From the NCBI RefSeq assembly GCF_000513995.1, contig NZ_AZVB01000004.1, positions 200,292 to 264,291 of the forward strand: a DNA stretch of 64,000 nucleotides, in the 5' to 3' direction. The notes under the pieces are model-generated. The model saw nothing but the letters and a program-made list of their open reading frames with translations. It did not search any database and was not told the origin of the DNA. This document shows positions 49,689 through 61,432 of the stretch, piece after piece. A program made the translations under genes and the position numbers. The number at the start of each line of letters is the position of its first letter. Position 1 is the stretch's first letter. This DNA is from Pseudoxanthomonas sp. J35. Its GTDB lineage: Bacteria > Pseudomonadota > Gammaproteobacteria > Xanthomonadales > Xanthomonadaceae.

Positions 49689-51275
49689 TCAGGGCGTGCC
49701 GGCCGGTGGGCCGACGTTGTCGCCCGTGCCGACTGCCGCCTCGCCCCGACGTGGGCGACCGAGCAGCCAGTCCTCCAGCGCATGGCGCATGCGCTGGGCG
49801 CGCCGTTGCCGCACCTGCATCGTGCGGACCAGTACCCGCCGCAAGGCAAGGGCGACCAGCACCAGCAGCAGCGCGAACGGCAGCGCGGAGACCGTGACCA
49901 GGCCCTGCAGTGCCCCCAATCCACCCGCCAGCAGCAGGGTTCCGGCCACTAGGGCGATCGCCATGCCCCAGGCCAGGCGGCGCCGCATGGGCGGGTCTCC
50001 GGGCTGCTCGCTGGACATGCTGGCCAAGACCAGAACGGCCGAATCGGCCGAGGTGACGAAGAAGATCGCCACCAGCGCCAGGGCGATCGCCGACATCGTC
50101 GCCCCCAACGGCAGGTACGAGAAGACCGCGAACAGGACGTTCTCGTAGCCCGACTCCAGCACCGGCGCCAGGTCGGCGCCCGCGAACAGCTGCAGCCACA
50201 GCGCGGTGCCGCCGAAGATCGAGAACCAGGCGAAGCCGAGCAGGCTGGGCGCGAGCACCGTGCCCACGACGAACTCCCGGATCGTGCGGCCATAGGACAC
50301 GCGCGCGATGAACGCCCCGACGAATGGCGCCCAGGAGATCCACCAGGCCCAGTAGAAGATCGTCCAGTCCATCACCCAGTGGCCGCCGGAGAAGGGCGAC
50401 AGGCGCAGGCTCATGCGCACCAGGTCGTCCAGGTAGCTGCCCAGGCTGGTGGTGAACACGTCGAACAGGAACGCGGTCGGTCCCAGCACCAGCACCATCG
50501 CCATCAGCAGGGCGGCCAGCACCAGGTTGGCGCTGGACAGCCACTTGATGCCGCGATCCACGCCGCTCAGGCTCGAGGCCATGTACAGCACGAAGGCGAC
50601 GGCGATCACCGTCAGCTGCACCGGGAGGCTGTCGGGCGTGCCGAACAGCCGGCCCAGGCCGGCGACGATCTGCAGGGTCCCGAATCCCAGCGTGGTGGCC
50701 ACGCCTATCGCGGTGGCCACGACCGCGGCGGTGTCGACCAGCCTGCCGGCGAACCCGCGGTGGTGGCGGCCCAGCAGCGGTTGCAGCAAGTCGCTGACCT
50801 GGCCGCGGCCGCGCCGGTTGTACTGGAACCAGGCCATCGCCAGCCCCACCAGGCCGTAGACGGCCCAGGGATGCAGGCCCCAATGGAAGAACGCGTAGCG
50901 CATCGCCGCCCGCGCCGCCGGCACGCTGCCCGGTTCCAGTCCCTCGGGCGGCTTGAAGAAATGGGACACCGGCTCGGCCGCGCCCCAGAACACCAGGCCG
51001 ATGCCCATGCCCGCGGCGAACAGCATCGCCAGCCAGCTGGCGCCGGAGAAGGCCGGTTCGGCGTCATCACCGCCGATGCGCAGGTCCCCCAGCCGGCCGA
51101 AGGCCAGGTAGAGCATGAACACCAGGGTGAAGAACACGACGACCAGGTACATCCAGCCGGTGTATTGCAGGGTCGCGGCGAGCAGGCCGCGCACGACCGC
51201 CTCGAAGCGGTCCGGGGCCAGCCCGGCGGCGGCGACCAGCAGGGCGACCAGCAGGAAGGAGATGCGAAAAACCAT
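49689..51275 (-). CDS. BCCT-family betaine/choline/carnitine transporter
   Basis: A 528-residue transporter with about 12 transmembrane helices. The family signature is clear in the DWTIFYWAWWISWAPFVGAFIARVSYGRTIREFVVG block (around 302-338), along with MGIGLVFWGAAEPVSHF and FFVTSADSAVLVLASM. BCCT members import glycine betaine, choline or carnitine by sodium or proton symport. The charged C-terminal tail (QRRAQRMRHALEDWLLGRPRRG) may have an osmosensory role, as in BetP. Substrate unproven. Divergent from thiC. Confidence 0.94.
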   Translation of the reverse strand: MVFRISFLLVALLVAAAGLAPDRFEAVVRGLLAATLQYTGWMYLVVVFFTLVFMLYLAFGRLGDLRIGGDDAEPAFSGASWLAMLFAAGMGIGLVFWGAAEPVSHFFKPPEGLEPGSVPAARAAMRYAFFHWGLHPWAVYGLVGLAMAWFQYNRRGRGQVSDLLQPLLGRHHRGFAGRLVDTAAVVATAIGVATTLGFGTLQIVAGLGRLFGTPDSLPVQLTVIAVAFVLYMASSLSGVDRGIKWLSSANLVLAALLMAMVLVLGPTAFLFDVFTTSLGSYLDDLVRMSLRLSPFSGGHWVMDWTIFYWAWWISWAPFVGAFIARVSYGRTIREFVVGTVLAPSLLGFAWFSIFGGTALWLQLFAGADLAPVLESGYENVLFAVFSYLPLGATMSAIALALVAIFFVTSADSAVLVLASMSSEQPGDPPMRRRLAWGMAIALVAGTLLLAGGLGALQGLVTVSALPFALLLVLVALALRRVLVRTMQVRQRRAQRMRHALEDWLLGRPRRGEAAVGTGDNVGPPAGTP

Positions 51276-51376
51276 GCCGCCCCCGGGTCCGGTGGGGTGG
51301 CGAGTCTAGCAAAGCCCGCCTGCGCACCGTCCGTGGCGGCCGTGCCCCGCGCGCCGGCGTGTGGTCTAATTGTCGC

Positions 51377-53449
<2,073 letters not shown>

Positions 53450-53450
53450 G

Positions 53451-53483
53451 GCCTGGCCGCGGCTCCCTCTGCCGCGGCCAGGC
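53451..53483 (+). terminator. Stable hairpin after thiC
   Basis: Stem GCCTGGCCGCGGC / GCCGCGGCCAGGC, loop TCCCTCT, 2 bases after the thiC stop. No T-run, so it is a stabilising 3' hairpin or a weak terminator. Confidence 0.5.
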
Positions 53484-53819
53484 GGGCGGCACCGGCCACC
53501 GGCCGCAGGGGGGAGAGAGATCCGCTGCGGCCGGGGCCAGTGTGGAAGGCCCCGGGCCGATGGCGTTAGCCCCGGATGGCTGTCCGGCTTTGCCGACCTT
53601 GGCGAAGCCGGGCAGGCCAGGGGTGGCCGGCATCAGGCGTCGATGAACGCCGGCTGGACCGCGATACGGCCCCGTACGAAAGGCACATGGCGGCGCCAAG
53701 TCGCGGTAGCTAGCGTGCGCGCTACGTTTCGTACGTGGATGGCCCGCGGCATGCTGCGCCCGCGCGCGAAGCGGCGGCGGAGCGCCGGACGCTCCACTGA
53801 CCGGAACAAAGGGGTCTGG
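53484..53819. other. Intergenic region upstream of the winged-helix regulator
   Basis: No convincing gene. It contains the nested dyad described at 53673-53735. The plus frame of the regulator continues open upstream to 53643, but that stretch (MNAGWTAIRPRTKGTWRRQ...) lacks family similarity and covers the dyad; the ribosome site AAAGGGG before the 53820 ATG favours the shorter start. Confidence 0.5.
53673..53735. promoter_or_regulatory. Large nested dyad upstream of the winged-helix regulator
   Basis: Outer arms CGTACGAAA (53673-53681) and TTTCGTACG (53727-53735), perfect 9-bp inverted repeats. An inner hairpin reads GTAGC-TA-GCG-TG-CGC-GCTAC at 53706-53725. It lies about 85 bases before the regulator's ATG and is a candidate operator or promoter region for autoregulation. 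Confidence 0.55.
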
Positions 53820-56087
53820 ATGGCGGCGCAGGCAGACGGCGCCCTGGGCGGGACTGCGGTTGCGGAAGGCAGGTGGCTGCGCGTGGGCGACCACGAGATC
53901 GACATCGCCCGGCGGGTGGTGTCGCGCCCGGGCGATGGCGGGACCTTCCGCTTGACCCTCAAGTCGTTGCAGGTCCTGCTGGCACTGGTCGAGGCCGAGG
54001 GCCGCGTGGTCAGCCGCGAGCAGCTGCTGGCCACGGTCTGGCCGAACACCCTGCCCACCGACGACGTGCTGACCCAGGCCGTGGCCCAGCTGCGCCGGGC
54101 CTTCGAGGACAGCCGCGAAGCCCCGCGCTACATCGAGACCATCGCCAAGGGCGGTTACCGCCTGCTGGCCACGCCTGCATGGATCCTGCCCGAGGCGGAA
54201 GCCGCCGTGCCGGCGCCCGTGGTGCAGGAAACCGCGCCGCCGCCCCAAGAAGCCGCACCCGTCCCGCCCCCGGCCCGCGGGCCTGGGGGCGGGACCGCGC
54301 GTGCGTCCGTACTCGCGCTGGCGCTCGTCGCCATCGTCTCGCTCGTCGCCGTCCTGTTCCCGTGGCCGTCGCGGGGGCCGGCCGCGGTGGCCGCGGCGGG
54401 TGCGCCGGCCGAAGTGCCGCCGCCGGTGCGTTACCAGGCCATCGCCTCCACGCCGATGTTCGAGCAGGCGCCGGCGCTGTCGCCGGATGGTTCGCTGGTG
54501 GTGTTCTCGCGCCAGGCGCATCCGGGCGGTCCGCACGCCCTCTACCTGCAGCCGCCGGCCGAGGCCAGCGCCCGCCAGCTGACCTTCCCCGGCGACGGCG
54601 CAGGCGACCAGCTGCCGGCGTGGTCGCGCGATGGCCGCCGCATCGCCTTCGTGCGCAGTGGCGCCGGCGGTTGCCGGCTGATGGTGGTGGCCGCCAGCGG
54701 TGGCGGCGAACGCGAAGTGGGACGTTGCGAGGACGGCCACTTCGCGCCGTTCGACTGGAGCCCGGACGGGACTGCGCTGGTGATGGGCGGTTGCAGTGGC
54801 GGCCCGGACCAGGCTGCGCCGCTGCGCCGGCTCGACCTGGCGACCGGCCGCTGGGAAGCACTGCCGTACGAGGGTGCGGGCATCGAAACCCTGCCGCGCT
54901 ACTCGCCGGACGGGCAGTGGCTGGGCTTCCGCCGCGGCACCTCGCTGGGCGACCTGTGGCTGGTGCCGGCGGCGGGTGGCACGCCGCGGCAGCTCACCCG
55001 CCTGCACGGCGACATCCGCGGCTGGGACTGGCTGCCGGACGGCAGCGGCCTGGTCTTCAGCCTCATCAAGGGAGAGGCGCGGCTGTACCGGCTGGCCCTG
55101 GCCGACGGAGCGATCGCCGAACTGCCGCCGCTGGCCAGGGGCAATCCGATCCATCCGGACATCGCCGACGACGCATGGGCGATGGCGTTCGAGATCTACC
55201 GCTTCCACAGCGGCCTGTACGCCTTCGGCCTGGATGGGGCGACGGAATCGGGCGCCCATGCCGAACCGGTGTTCGCGTCCAGCGGCGTGGACATGACGCC
55301 GGCCATCTCGCCGGACGGCTCGACCCTGGCCTTCGTCTCCGACCGCAGCCTGGCGGCGCAGCTGTGGATCGGCGAGATCGCCCAGCCGCAGACCCTGCGG
55401 GCGGTGCCGGGCATCGTGCCTGTGCCGCGGCATCCGCCGGTGTGGTCGCCCGACGGGCGCCGGCTGCTGGTGATCGGCGCGACCGGCAAGGGCGGTGACC
55501 GGCTGTTCGAGGTCGATGTCGGCCTGGACACGGTGCGGGTGCTGCCGGTGCCGGGCGTGCCGGCATTCGCCGCGTACCCCGCCGAGCCGGACCAGCTGCT
55601 GGTCGGGGTGGACGGCGACGCCGGGCGGATGCGCCTGGTGCGCTACCAGCTGCCGGACTGGCGCGAGCTGGCCAGCCTGGACGACGTAGCGGTGGCGCGT
55701 TACGACCGTCATGGCGATCGCGTCTGCTTCACCCGCCCGGCGCGCGCCGGCCTGTGGTGCGCCGATCCCTCGCTGGGCAAGGTGGCCGAGCTGAGCCGGA
55801 CCACGCCGCTGCCGGACCAGTTCCGCGAGTGGGCCATCACCGGCGGGCGGATCTTCTCCACCGGACCGGCGCCGGGGTGCGCGACCGCTTGGACGGAGAT
55901 TGGTGGCAAGGATGGGGAGCCGGTGCGCTGCATGTCGCGCATGCACACCGTGGTCGCCGGTTCGACCAGCGTCGACGAAGCGGCGCGCCGCGTCTACCTG
56001 TCGCTGCCGCTGGAGCAGAACATCGACGTCGGCTGGGCTTCGCTGGAGCCGCTGCGCCCGCCCGCCCCTGCCGGCGCAAGTGATTGA
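53820..56087 (+). CDS. Membrane-anchored winged-helix regulator with periplasmic PD40/TolB-like beta-propeller
   Basis: A 755-residue CadC-type protein. Residues about 15-118 form an OmpR/PhoB-type winged helix (LTLKSLQVLLALVEAEGRVVSREQLLATVWPN, then LTQAVAQLRRAFEDSREAPRYIETIAKGGYRL). A Pro/Ala-rich linker leads to a single transmembrane helix (about 161-182). The periplasmic part is a string of TolB/PD40 blades (ALSPDGSLVVFSRQ, PAWSRDGRRIAFVR, YSPDGQWLGFRR, ISPDGSTLAFVSDR, VWSPDGRRLLVIG). Such regulators respond directly to periplasmic signals; the ligand is unknown. An AraC regulator and TonB receptor follow in the same direction. Confidence 0.88.
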   Translation: MAAQADGALGGTAVAEGRWLRVGDHEIDIARRVVSRPGDGGTFRLTLKSLQVLLALVEAEGRVVSREQLLATVWPNTLPTDDVLTQAVAQLRRAFEDSREAPRYIETIAKGGYRLLATPAWILPEAEAAVPAPVVQETAPPPQEAAPVPPPARGPGGGTARASVLALALVAIVSLVAVLFPWPSRGPAAVAAAGAPAEVPPPVRYQAIASTPMFEQAPALSPDGSLVVFSRQAHPGGPHALYLQPPAEASARQLTFPGDGAGDQLPAWSRDGRRIAFVRSGAGGCRLMVVAASGGGEREVGRCEDGHFAPFDWSPDGTALVMGGCSGGPDQAAPLRRLDLATGRWEALPYEGAGIETLPRYSPDGQWLGFRRGTSLGDLWLVPAAGGTPRQLTRLHGDIRGWDWLPDGSGLVFSLIKGEARLYRLALADGAIAELPPLARGNPIHPDIADDAWAMAFEIYRFHSGLYAFGLDGATESGAHAEPVFASSGVDMTPAISPDGSTLAFVSDRSLAAQLWIGEIAQPQTLRAVPGIVPVPRHPPVWSPDGRRLLVIGATGKGGDRLFEVDVGLDTVRVLPVPGVPAFAAYPAEPDQLLVGVDGDAGRMRLVRYQLPDWRELASLDDVAVARYDRHGDRVCFTRPARAGLWCADPSLGKVAELSRTTPLPDQFREWAITGGRIFSTGPAPGCATAWTEIGGKDGEPVRCMSRMHTVVAGSTSVDEAARRVYLSLPLEQNIDVGWASLEPLRPPAPAGASD

Positions 56088-56204
56088 CCGGCAAGGGATC
56101 GAAGCGCCCGACGAGATAAATATCGGAAAGATTTCGGCGCAGTTTCCTGTCTCCCGGGCGCCCGCGCGGCAAACAGGTGGCCATGTTCCCCCGAGGAGAT
56201 GGCC

Positions 56205-57110
56205 ATGGAGATCAGGACACTGTGCGGTGACCGCGGACAGGCGCTGGAGCTGCACTGGCCCCGCGGCTGGCGCGAGCGCCCGCTGCTGGCGACGCTGGCG
56301 CGCGGCGTGACGCTGGAGGTGACCGCGCCCGCCGCCAGCATCTGGCTGGTGCTGCGCGGCGAGGTCGAACTGCAATGCCGGGAGGGCCGCTTCGCCCTCG
56401 GCGGCGGCGACTGGCTGTACCTGGACCGCGACTCGCTGCCGGCGGTGCGCGCCGGCTCGCGCGCGCTGGTGCTCGGCCTGGCCCTGTCCTGCGGGCTGCA
56501 GGCGCAGCTGCAGCAGTCGGCCTACGCGCCGATGTATCCCGGTCGTGGCCATGCTTCGCCGGCGGCGCGACGCGCGGTCCTGGGGCTGTGGCGCCAGCTG
56601 TGGCTGGCCGCCGCCGCGGAGGGTCAGGACGTGCCGCGCCTGCTCAACCGCCTGCTGCGCGCCCTGGCCGGCCTGCAGGAGGACTGCAGCGCGAAGGTCG
56701 AGCGCTGCCCCGGCCGTTCGCTGCACCGCCGCCGCCAGGTGTTCGCGCGCATGCAGGGCGCGCTGCAGTACCTGGAAGGCAACCTCGACCGCACCGTGCG
56801 CAGCTCCGAGCTGGCCGCGCGCGCGAGCATGTCGGTCTGGTACTTCACCAAGACCTTCCAGGCCGTGTACGGGGAACCGCCGCAGGCGGCATCGACGCGG
56901 CTGCGGCTGGCCCATGCGGCGCGCCTGTTGCGCGATGGACGCCTCGCCGTCAGCGAGGTCGGCGCGGCCTGCGGCTTCGAGAACAACTGCAGCTTCTCGC
57001 GCGCGTTCCGCGCGCAGTTCGGGCTTCCGCCGTCGCTGTACCGCATCCATGGAGGGGTCCTGCCGCCACTCCAGGCAAACGCAGCAGACATGCCCGGCCA
57101 AGCGGGTTGA
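56205..57110 (+). CDS. AraC-family transcriptional regulator
   Basis: A 301-residue regulator. The N-terminal half is a cupin-like sensing region ([30 protein letters not shown]). The C-terminal half has the two AraC helix-turn-helix units: [39 protein letters not shown] and [39 protein letters not shown]. The start at 56205 is preferred because GAGGAG lies six bases before it; an in-frame ATG at 56199 abuts the ribosome site. It lies 65 bases before a TonB-dependent receptor gene, an arrangement typical of PchR-like siderophore regulators. That role is inferred. Confidence 0.92.
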   Translation: MEIRTLCGDRGQALELHWPRGWRERPLLATLARGVTLEVTAPAASIWLVLRGEVELQCREGRFALGGGDWLYLDRDSLPAVRAGSRALVLGLALSCGLQAQLQQSAYAPMYPGRGHASPAARRAVLGLWRQLWLAAAAEGQDVPRLLNRLLRALAGLQEDCSAKVERCPGRSLHRRRQVFARMQGALQYLEGNLDRTVRSSELAARASMSVWYFTKTFQAVYGEPPQAASTRLRLAHAARLLRDGRLAVSEVGAACGFENNCSFSRAFRAQFGLPPSLYRIHGGVLPPLQANAADMPGQAG

Positions 57111-57175
57111 GCACACGTCTCCTTAACGTCTTGTTGCCATCCGGCCCCATCTCTCACGTCACTGGAGAATCCCTT

Positions 57176-59794
57176 ATGAAGTTGCATCATCCGCGCCCCG
57201 CATCGAAGTGGGCGGCGTTGCCGCTGGGCATCGCCTGCGCGCTCGCCGCGGGCGGCGCGGTCGCCCAGGAGGCGGCTGCCGAACAGCCGCAGACCCTCGA
57301 CCGGATCCAGGTCACCGGCTCGCGCCTCAAGCGCGCCGACATCGAGGGCGCGGTGCCGGTCACCGTCATCGACCGCGCGGTGATCGACGCCAGCGGCGAC
57401 GTCTCGGTGGCGGACGTGCTGCGCGACACCACCTTCTCGTCTTTCGGCAACTTCCGTCCGCGTTCGGGCAGCACCGCCCAGTCCACCGCGGACATCAACC
57501 TGCGCGGCCTCGGTGCGGACCGCACCCTGGTCCTGATCGACGGCCGCCGCGCGCCCTACGCGCCGTCCACCGGCACCAGCGCCGACCTCAACACCATCCC
57601 GCTGGCCGCGGTCGACCGCATCGAGATCCTGTCCGACGGCGCCTCGGCGCTGTACGGCTCCGATGCCATCGGCGGCGTGGTCAACATCATCCTGCGCAAG
57701 GACTTCGACGGCGCCGAAGTGCGCATCGGCAAGGGCAGCACCGCGATCAAGGGTGGCGACACCGACGAGGCCTCGCTGGTCGTCGGCACCTCGTCCGACC
57801 GCGGCTCGCTGCTGTTCGGTGCGTCCTACAACTCGCGCGGCATGGTCTTCACCCGCGACCAGCACGGCGGCAACGTGCGCGGCGCCTCCCCGTACGGCAA
57901 CAACTTCTACTTCGAGAGCGACACCGCGCCGGGTGAGGAGGGCGAGTTCGGCGGCGCGCTGCCGGGCTACGCCTGCGACGACCCGGGCTTCTGGAAGAAC
58001 CAGGGCAACTGCGTGTTCGACTACAACTCGGTGCAGGCCGACGAGGCCTCGGTGAAGAACCGCTCGCTGTTCGCGCGCGGCGAATACCGGATCAACGAGG
58101 ACTGGACGCTGTACGCCACCGCCAGCTACAGCCACGCCAGCAGCTTCGGTCGCTACGCGCCGACCCCGGGCGTGCTGTACGTGGCCGAGGGCACGCCGAA
58201 CGACCCGGTCAAGGGCGACGGCCGCGGCGCCTTCATCTACCACCGCTACGCCGCCGCCGGCAACCGCGACGACTTCGTCGACAACACCGTGCTGGACGTC
58301 AACGCCGGCGCCAGCTGGCGCGCGAGCGACCGCCTGCAGGTGGACTTCGGCCTGCGCCGCAGCAATGCCGACTTCGACCAGATCGGCCGCGGCTACATCG
58401 TCACGCCGCTGGCCGAGGCCGCGGCGGCCGACGGGCGCTACAACCTGTTCGACCCGTTCGGCAACCCGGAGGAGGTGATCAAGGGCATCACCACCGCCAC
58501 CACCCGCGACGGCAAGTTCGACATCTCCGAAGCCTACGCGACGGCCACCCTGGACCTGTTCGATCTGGGCGGCGGCACCTCGGCGATCGCCTTCGGCGCC
58601 GAGTACCGCGAGGAGAACTACGCCGACATCTTCGACTCGCTGTCGGAAGCGGGCGTGGTGGCCGGTTCGGCGGGCAACTCGGCCGCCGGCAAGCGCGAGA
58701 TCCAGGCGGCCTACGCCGAATGGCTGTTCCCGCTGGCGCCGAACTTCGACTTCACCCTGGCCGCGCGCTACGACCGCTACAGCGACTATGGCAGCGACGT
58801 CTCGCCGAAGGTCTCGCTGCGCTGGCAGCCGTTGGACAACCTGACCCTGCGCGCCTCGGCGGGCGAGGGCTTCCGCGCGCCGGCCCTGCCGTACATCCAC
58901 TCCAAGCGTTCGTTCTCGGCCGAGCAGATCTCCGACTACCGCACCTGCCTGGCGATCGGCTACACCTCGGCCCAGTGCGGCGGCGACGCCAACAACGACG
59001 GCATCGCCGACGGTCCGGAAGCCGGCGACGTCTCCTACCAGGTCGACAGCTACATCTCCGGCAACCCGGAACTGGCTTCCGAGCACTCGCGCCAGTACAG
59101 CATCGGCGTGGCCTGGGACGCGACCGACTGGCTGAACATGACCCTGGACTACTACGGGATCCAGATCGACGACCGCATCCGCCAGATCGAGTACCAGGAG
59201 CTGGTGAACTTCGACAACAACGGCGTCGGGCTGCCGCCAGGCACTTCGGTCACCCGCCGCAGCAACGGCGCGATCAGCGAGATCGTCACCGCCTACGCCA
59301 ACGAAGGCCGGCTGGATACCCGCGGCGTGGACCTGAACCTGCGCGTGCGGCTGGCCACCGGCTGGGGCCGCTTCGACCACTGGCTGCAGGTAGGCAAGGT
59401 CCTGGAGTTCACCGTCACCAACGGCGACAAGGTGACCGACCGCCTCGGCTGGGTGACCTCGCCCGACATGCGCGCCAGCCTGCGCAACACCTGGACCGGG
59501 GGCAACCTGAGCCTGAGCTGGAACATCAACATGATCGGCTCGCAGGAGAACCCGGCCAAGCCCCCGTCCTACGGCTACGTGGCCGGCGGCGAGGGCACCC
59601 GCATCGGTACCTACACCACCCACGACCTGTCGGCCAGCTACAAGCTGCCGTGGGAAGGCACCGCCACCCTGGGCGTGGTCAACGCAGGCGACCGCTATCC
59701 GGAGCTGGTCGGCTACAGCAACCGTCCGTGGAACTTCAACCTCTACGACGGCTACGGCCGCACGGTGTACATCCGCTACGCGCAGACGTTCTGA
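57176..59794 (+). CDS. TonB-dependent outer-membrane receptor
   Basis: An 872-residue receptor: signal peptide (about 1-31, [11 protein letters not shown]), a TonB box-like stretch ([19 protein letters not shown]), a plug domain ([61 protein letters not shown]), and a 22-strand barrel ending in the terminal aromatic YIRYAQTF. The plug resembles the large group of Xanthomonas-type receptors with GSRL/I and [16 protein letters not shown] motifs. The substrate is unknown. Likely controlled by the AraC gene just upstream. A strong terminator follows 12 bases after the stop. Confidence 0.95.
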   Translation: MKLHHPRPASKWAALPLGIACALAAGGAVAQEAAAEQPQTLDRIQVTGSRLKRADIEGAVPVTVIDRAVIDASGDVSVADVLRDTTFSSFGNFRPRSGSTAQSTADINLRGLGADRTLVLIDGRRAPYAPSTGTSADLNTIPLAAVDRIEILSDGASALYGSDAIGGVVNIILRKDFDGAEVRIGKGSTAIKGGDTDEASLVVGTSSDRGSLLFGASYNSRGMVFTRDQHGGNVRGASPYGNNFYFESDTAPGEEGEFGGALPGYACDDPGFWKNQGNCVFDYNSVQADEASVKNRSLFARGEYRINEDWTLYATASYSHASSFGRYAPTPGVLYVAEGTPNDPVKGDGRGAFIYHRYAAAGNRDDFVDNTVLDVNAGASWRASDRLQVDFGLRRSNADFDQIGRGYIVTPLAEAAAADGRYNLFDPFGNPEEVIKGITTATTRDGKFDISEAYATATLDLFDLGGGTSAIAFGAEYREENYADIFDSLSEAGVVAGSAGNSAAGKREIQAAYAEWLFPLAPNFDFTLAARYDRYSDYGSDVSPKVSLRWQPLDNLTLRASAGEGFRAPALPYIHSKRSFSAEQISDYRTCLAIGYTSAQCGGDANNDGIADGPEAGDVSYQVDSYISGNPELASEHSRQYSIGVAWDATDWLNMTLDYYGIQIDDRIRQIEYQELVNFDNNGVGLPPGTSVTRRSNGAISEIVTAYANEGRLDTRGVDLNLRVRLATGWGRFDHWLQVGKVLEFTVTNGDKVTDRLGWVTSPDMRASLRNTWTGGNLSLSWNINMIGSQENPAKPPSYGYVAGGEGTRIGTYTTHDLSASYKLPWEGTATLGVVNAGDRYPELVGYSNRPWNFNLYDGYGRTVYIRYAQTF

Positions 59795-59806
59795 CGCGAC
59801 GATCCG

Positions 59807-59836
59807 ACGGGGGAGGCCTGGTGCCTCCCCCGTTTT
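59807..59836 (+). terminator. Rho-independent terminator after the TonB receptor
   Basis: Stem ACGGGGGAGGC / GCCTCCCCCGT (59807-59833), loop CTGGT, followed by TTT. Confidence 0.85.
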
Positions 59837-59914
59837 CGTGCCCTGCGCACGCTCACGACAGGCCGCCGCGGGCCGTGCTAGCGTTCGCCGCTACTGCATG
59901 CCATGGAGGCCACC

Positions 59915-60496
59915 ATGCGTCTTTCCCGCATCCTGCCGACGGCCTGGCTTGCGCTCGTGCTGCTGCTCCTGGCCGGCTGCGCCAGCGGCCCCACGATCCG
60001 CGCCGATGCCGACCCGCAAGCTGATTTCGGCCGCTACCGCAGCTGGGCCTTCTACGAGCCCATCGCGATGGAGGCCAACGGCTACACCAGCTTCACCACC
60101 GAACGCATCCGCGAGGCGGTCCGCCGCGAGATGGACGCCCGCGGCTACACCTACGACCCGGCGGCGCCGGACCTGCGGGTGAACTTCCAGGGCATCGTCC
60201 AGGACCGGACCGACGTCTACACGATGCCGCGCACCGACTACCAGTACTTCTACAGCTACCGTGCGCGCACCTACGTCGCGGTGCCGGTGTGGTACGACGA
60301 GACCCAGGTGCGCCAGTACCGCGAAGGCACGCTGACCGTCGACCTGGTCGACGCGCGGCGCAACCACCTGGTGTGGACCGGCTCGGCGATCGGCCGCGTC
60401 ACCCGCAAGACGCCGCAGGAGCGCGCCGCCGACATCGACGCGGCGGTGGCAGCGATCTTCGCCCGGTACCCGTACCGCGGTGGAGCGGCGCCATGA
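59915..60496 (+). CDS. DUF4136 lipoprotein
   Basis: A 193-residue exported lipoprotein with lipobox LLAGC (Cys about 23) and the DUF4136 domain: ADADPQADFGRYRSWAFYEP, ITERIREAVRREMDARGYTYDPAAPDLRVNF-type middle segment, and TLTVDLVDARRNHLVWTGSAIGRVTRK. The domain is common in Xanthomonadaceae outer-membrane proteins of unknown function. The ATG at 59915 follows GGAGG; an in-frame ATG four codons upstream is too early. Its TGA overlaps the start of the next small gene. Confidence 0.9.
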   Translation: MRLSRILPTAWLALVLLLLAGCASGPTIRADADPQADFGRYRSWAFYEPIAMEANGYTSFTTERIREAVRREMDARGYTYDPAAPDLRVNFQGIVQDRTDVYTMPRTDYQYFYSYRARTYVAVPVWYDETQVRQYREGTLTVDLVDARRNHLVWTGSAIGRVTRKTPQERAADIDAAVAAIFARYPYRGGAAP

Positions 60497-60660
60497 GCCG
60501 GGTGTCCGGTGGCGGCGTGGTGCGCGCCGGGGTCGGCTTCGGCACGGCCCTGGCGATCACCATTTCCTGGACGGCGAACAAATCCCTGCTGTGGGTGCTG
60601 GTGCACGGCATCCTCGGCTGGATCTACGTCGTCTACTACGCGCTGGTCTACCACCTCTGA
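60493..60660 (+). CDS. Small hydrophobic membrane protein
   Basis: A 55-residue protein with two likely transmembrane helices (ALAITISWTANKSLLWVLVHG and GWIYVVYYALVYHL). The start ATG overlaps the DUF4136 stop as ATGA, so it is translationally coupled. Its own stop is immediately followed by the GTG start of the channel-like gene. I do not recognise it beyond resemblance to short conserved SW-(S/T)NKS-LW proteins in other bacteria. Confidence 0.75.
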   Translation: MSRVSGGGVVRAGVGFGTALAITISWTANKSLLWVLVHGILGWIYVVYYALVYHL

Positions 60661-61347
60661 GTGGCGAGGTTCTGGCACCTGCGCTGGTGGGTGCTGGCCA
60701 GGCGGCATCCGTCCGCATGGCTGCTGCTGGCGCAGCTGTGCGGCCTGCTGCTGTATCCGGCGCTGGACGGCATGCCGATGGGCAACGTCCTGGTCAGCGT
60801 CTTCGGCGCAATCGTCCTGGCCCTGGCGCTGTGGGTGGTCAGCCACAGCCCGACCGTGGCCTGGCTCGCCTGGTGCCTGGCGTTGCCCGGGGCGACCTTC
60901 TCGCTGCTGGCGGCGTGGCGGGCGGATCCGCAGATGCTGGCCCTGGGCCATGTCTTCGAAGGCGCGCTGTACTTCTACACCGCCGCCGGGCTGATCGCGT
61001 ACATGTTGCAGGACCACGAGGTCACCAGCGACGAACTGTTCGCCGCCGGCGCGACCTTCACCCTGCTGGCCTGGGGTTTCGCCTTCGCCTTCTCGGTCTG
61101 CCAGATCCTGCAGCCGGGCAGCTTCGTCGCCGCGGTGCACCCGGAATACCAGCGCAGCTGGATGGAACTGCTCTCGCTGAGCTTCAGCATGCTGTCGGGC
61201 GTGGGCCTGAGCGACATCATGCCGGTGCGGCCGGCGGCGCGCGCGCTGGTGATGCTGTCGCAGTTCGCCGGGGTGATGTACATCGCCCTGGTGGTGTCGC
61301 GCTTGATCGGGCTGAGCATCCTGCGCCACGGGCAGCGGGGTCGCTGA
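60661..61347 (+). CDS. Ion-channel-family (Ion_trans_2) membrane protein with altered selectivity filter
   Basis: A 228-residue membrane protein with about six hydrophobic segments. The C-terminal module, RSWMELLSLSFSMLSGVGLSDIMPVRPAARALVMLSQFAGVMYIALVVSRLIG (about 165-217), has the helix-pore-loop-helix layout of two-TM potassium channels. The filter reads SGVGLSD (179-185) in place of TVGYGD, so selectivity is doubtful. The start is a GTG directly after the stop of the small membrane protein, completing a three-gene coupled unit. Distant annotations could call it a hypothetical membrane protein. Confidence 0.7.
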   Translation: MARFWHLRWWVLARRHPSAWLLLAQLCGLLLYPALDGMPMGNVLVSVFGAIVLALALWVVSHSPTVAWLAWCLALPGATFSLLAAWRADPQMLALGHVFEGALYFYTAAGLIAYMLQDHEVTSDELFAAGATFTLLAWGFAFAFSVCQILQPGSFVAAVHPEYQRSWMELLSLSFSMLSGVGLSDIMPVRPAARALVMLSQFAGVMYIALVVSRLIGLSILRHGQRGR

Positions 61348-61432
61348 ACCCCCGAACGGCCATGGCGACCGGCACTACAGGTTCCGGCGCGGGTGCGTGA
61401 CAATCGGTGCCTCATTCGCGCCGTGATCCCCG

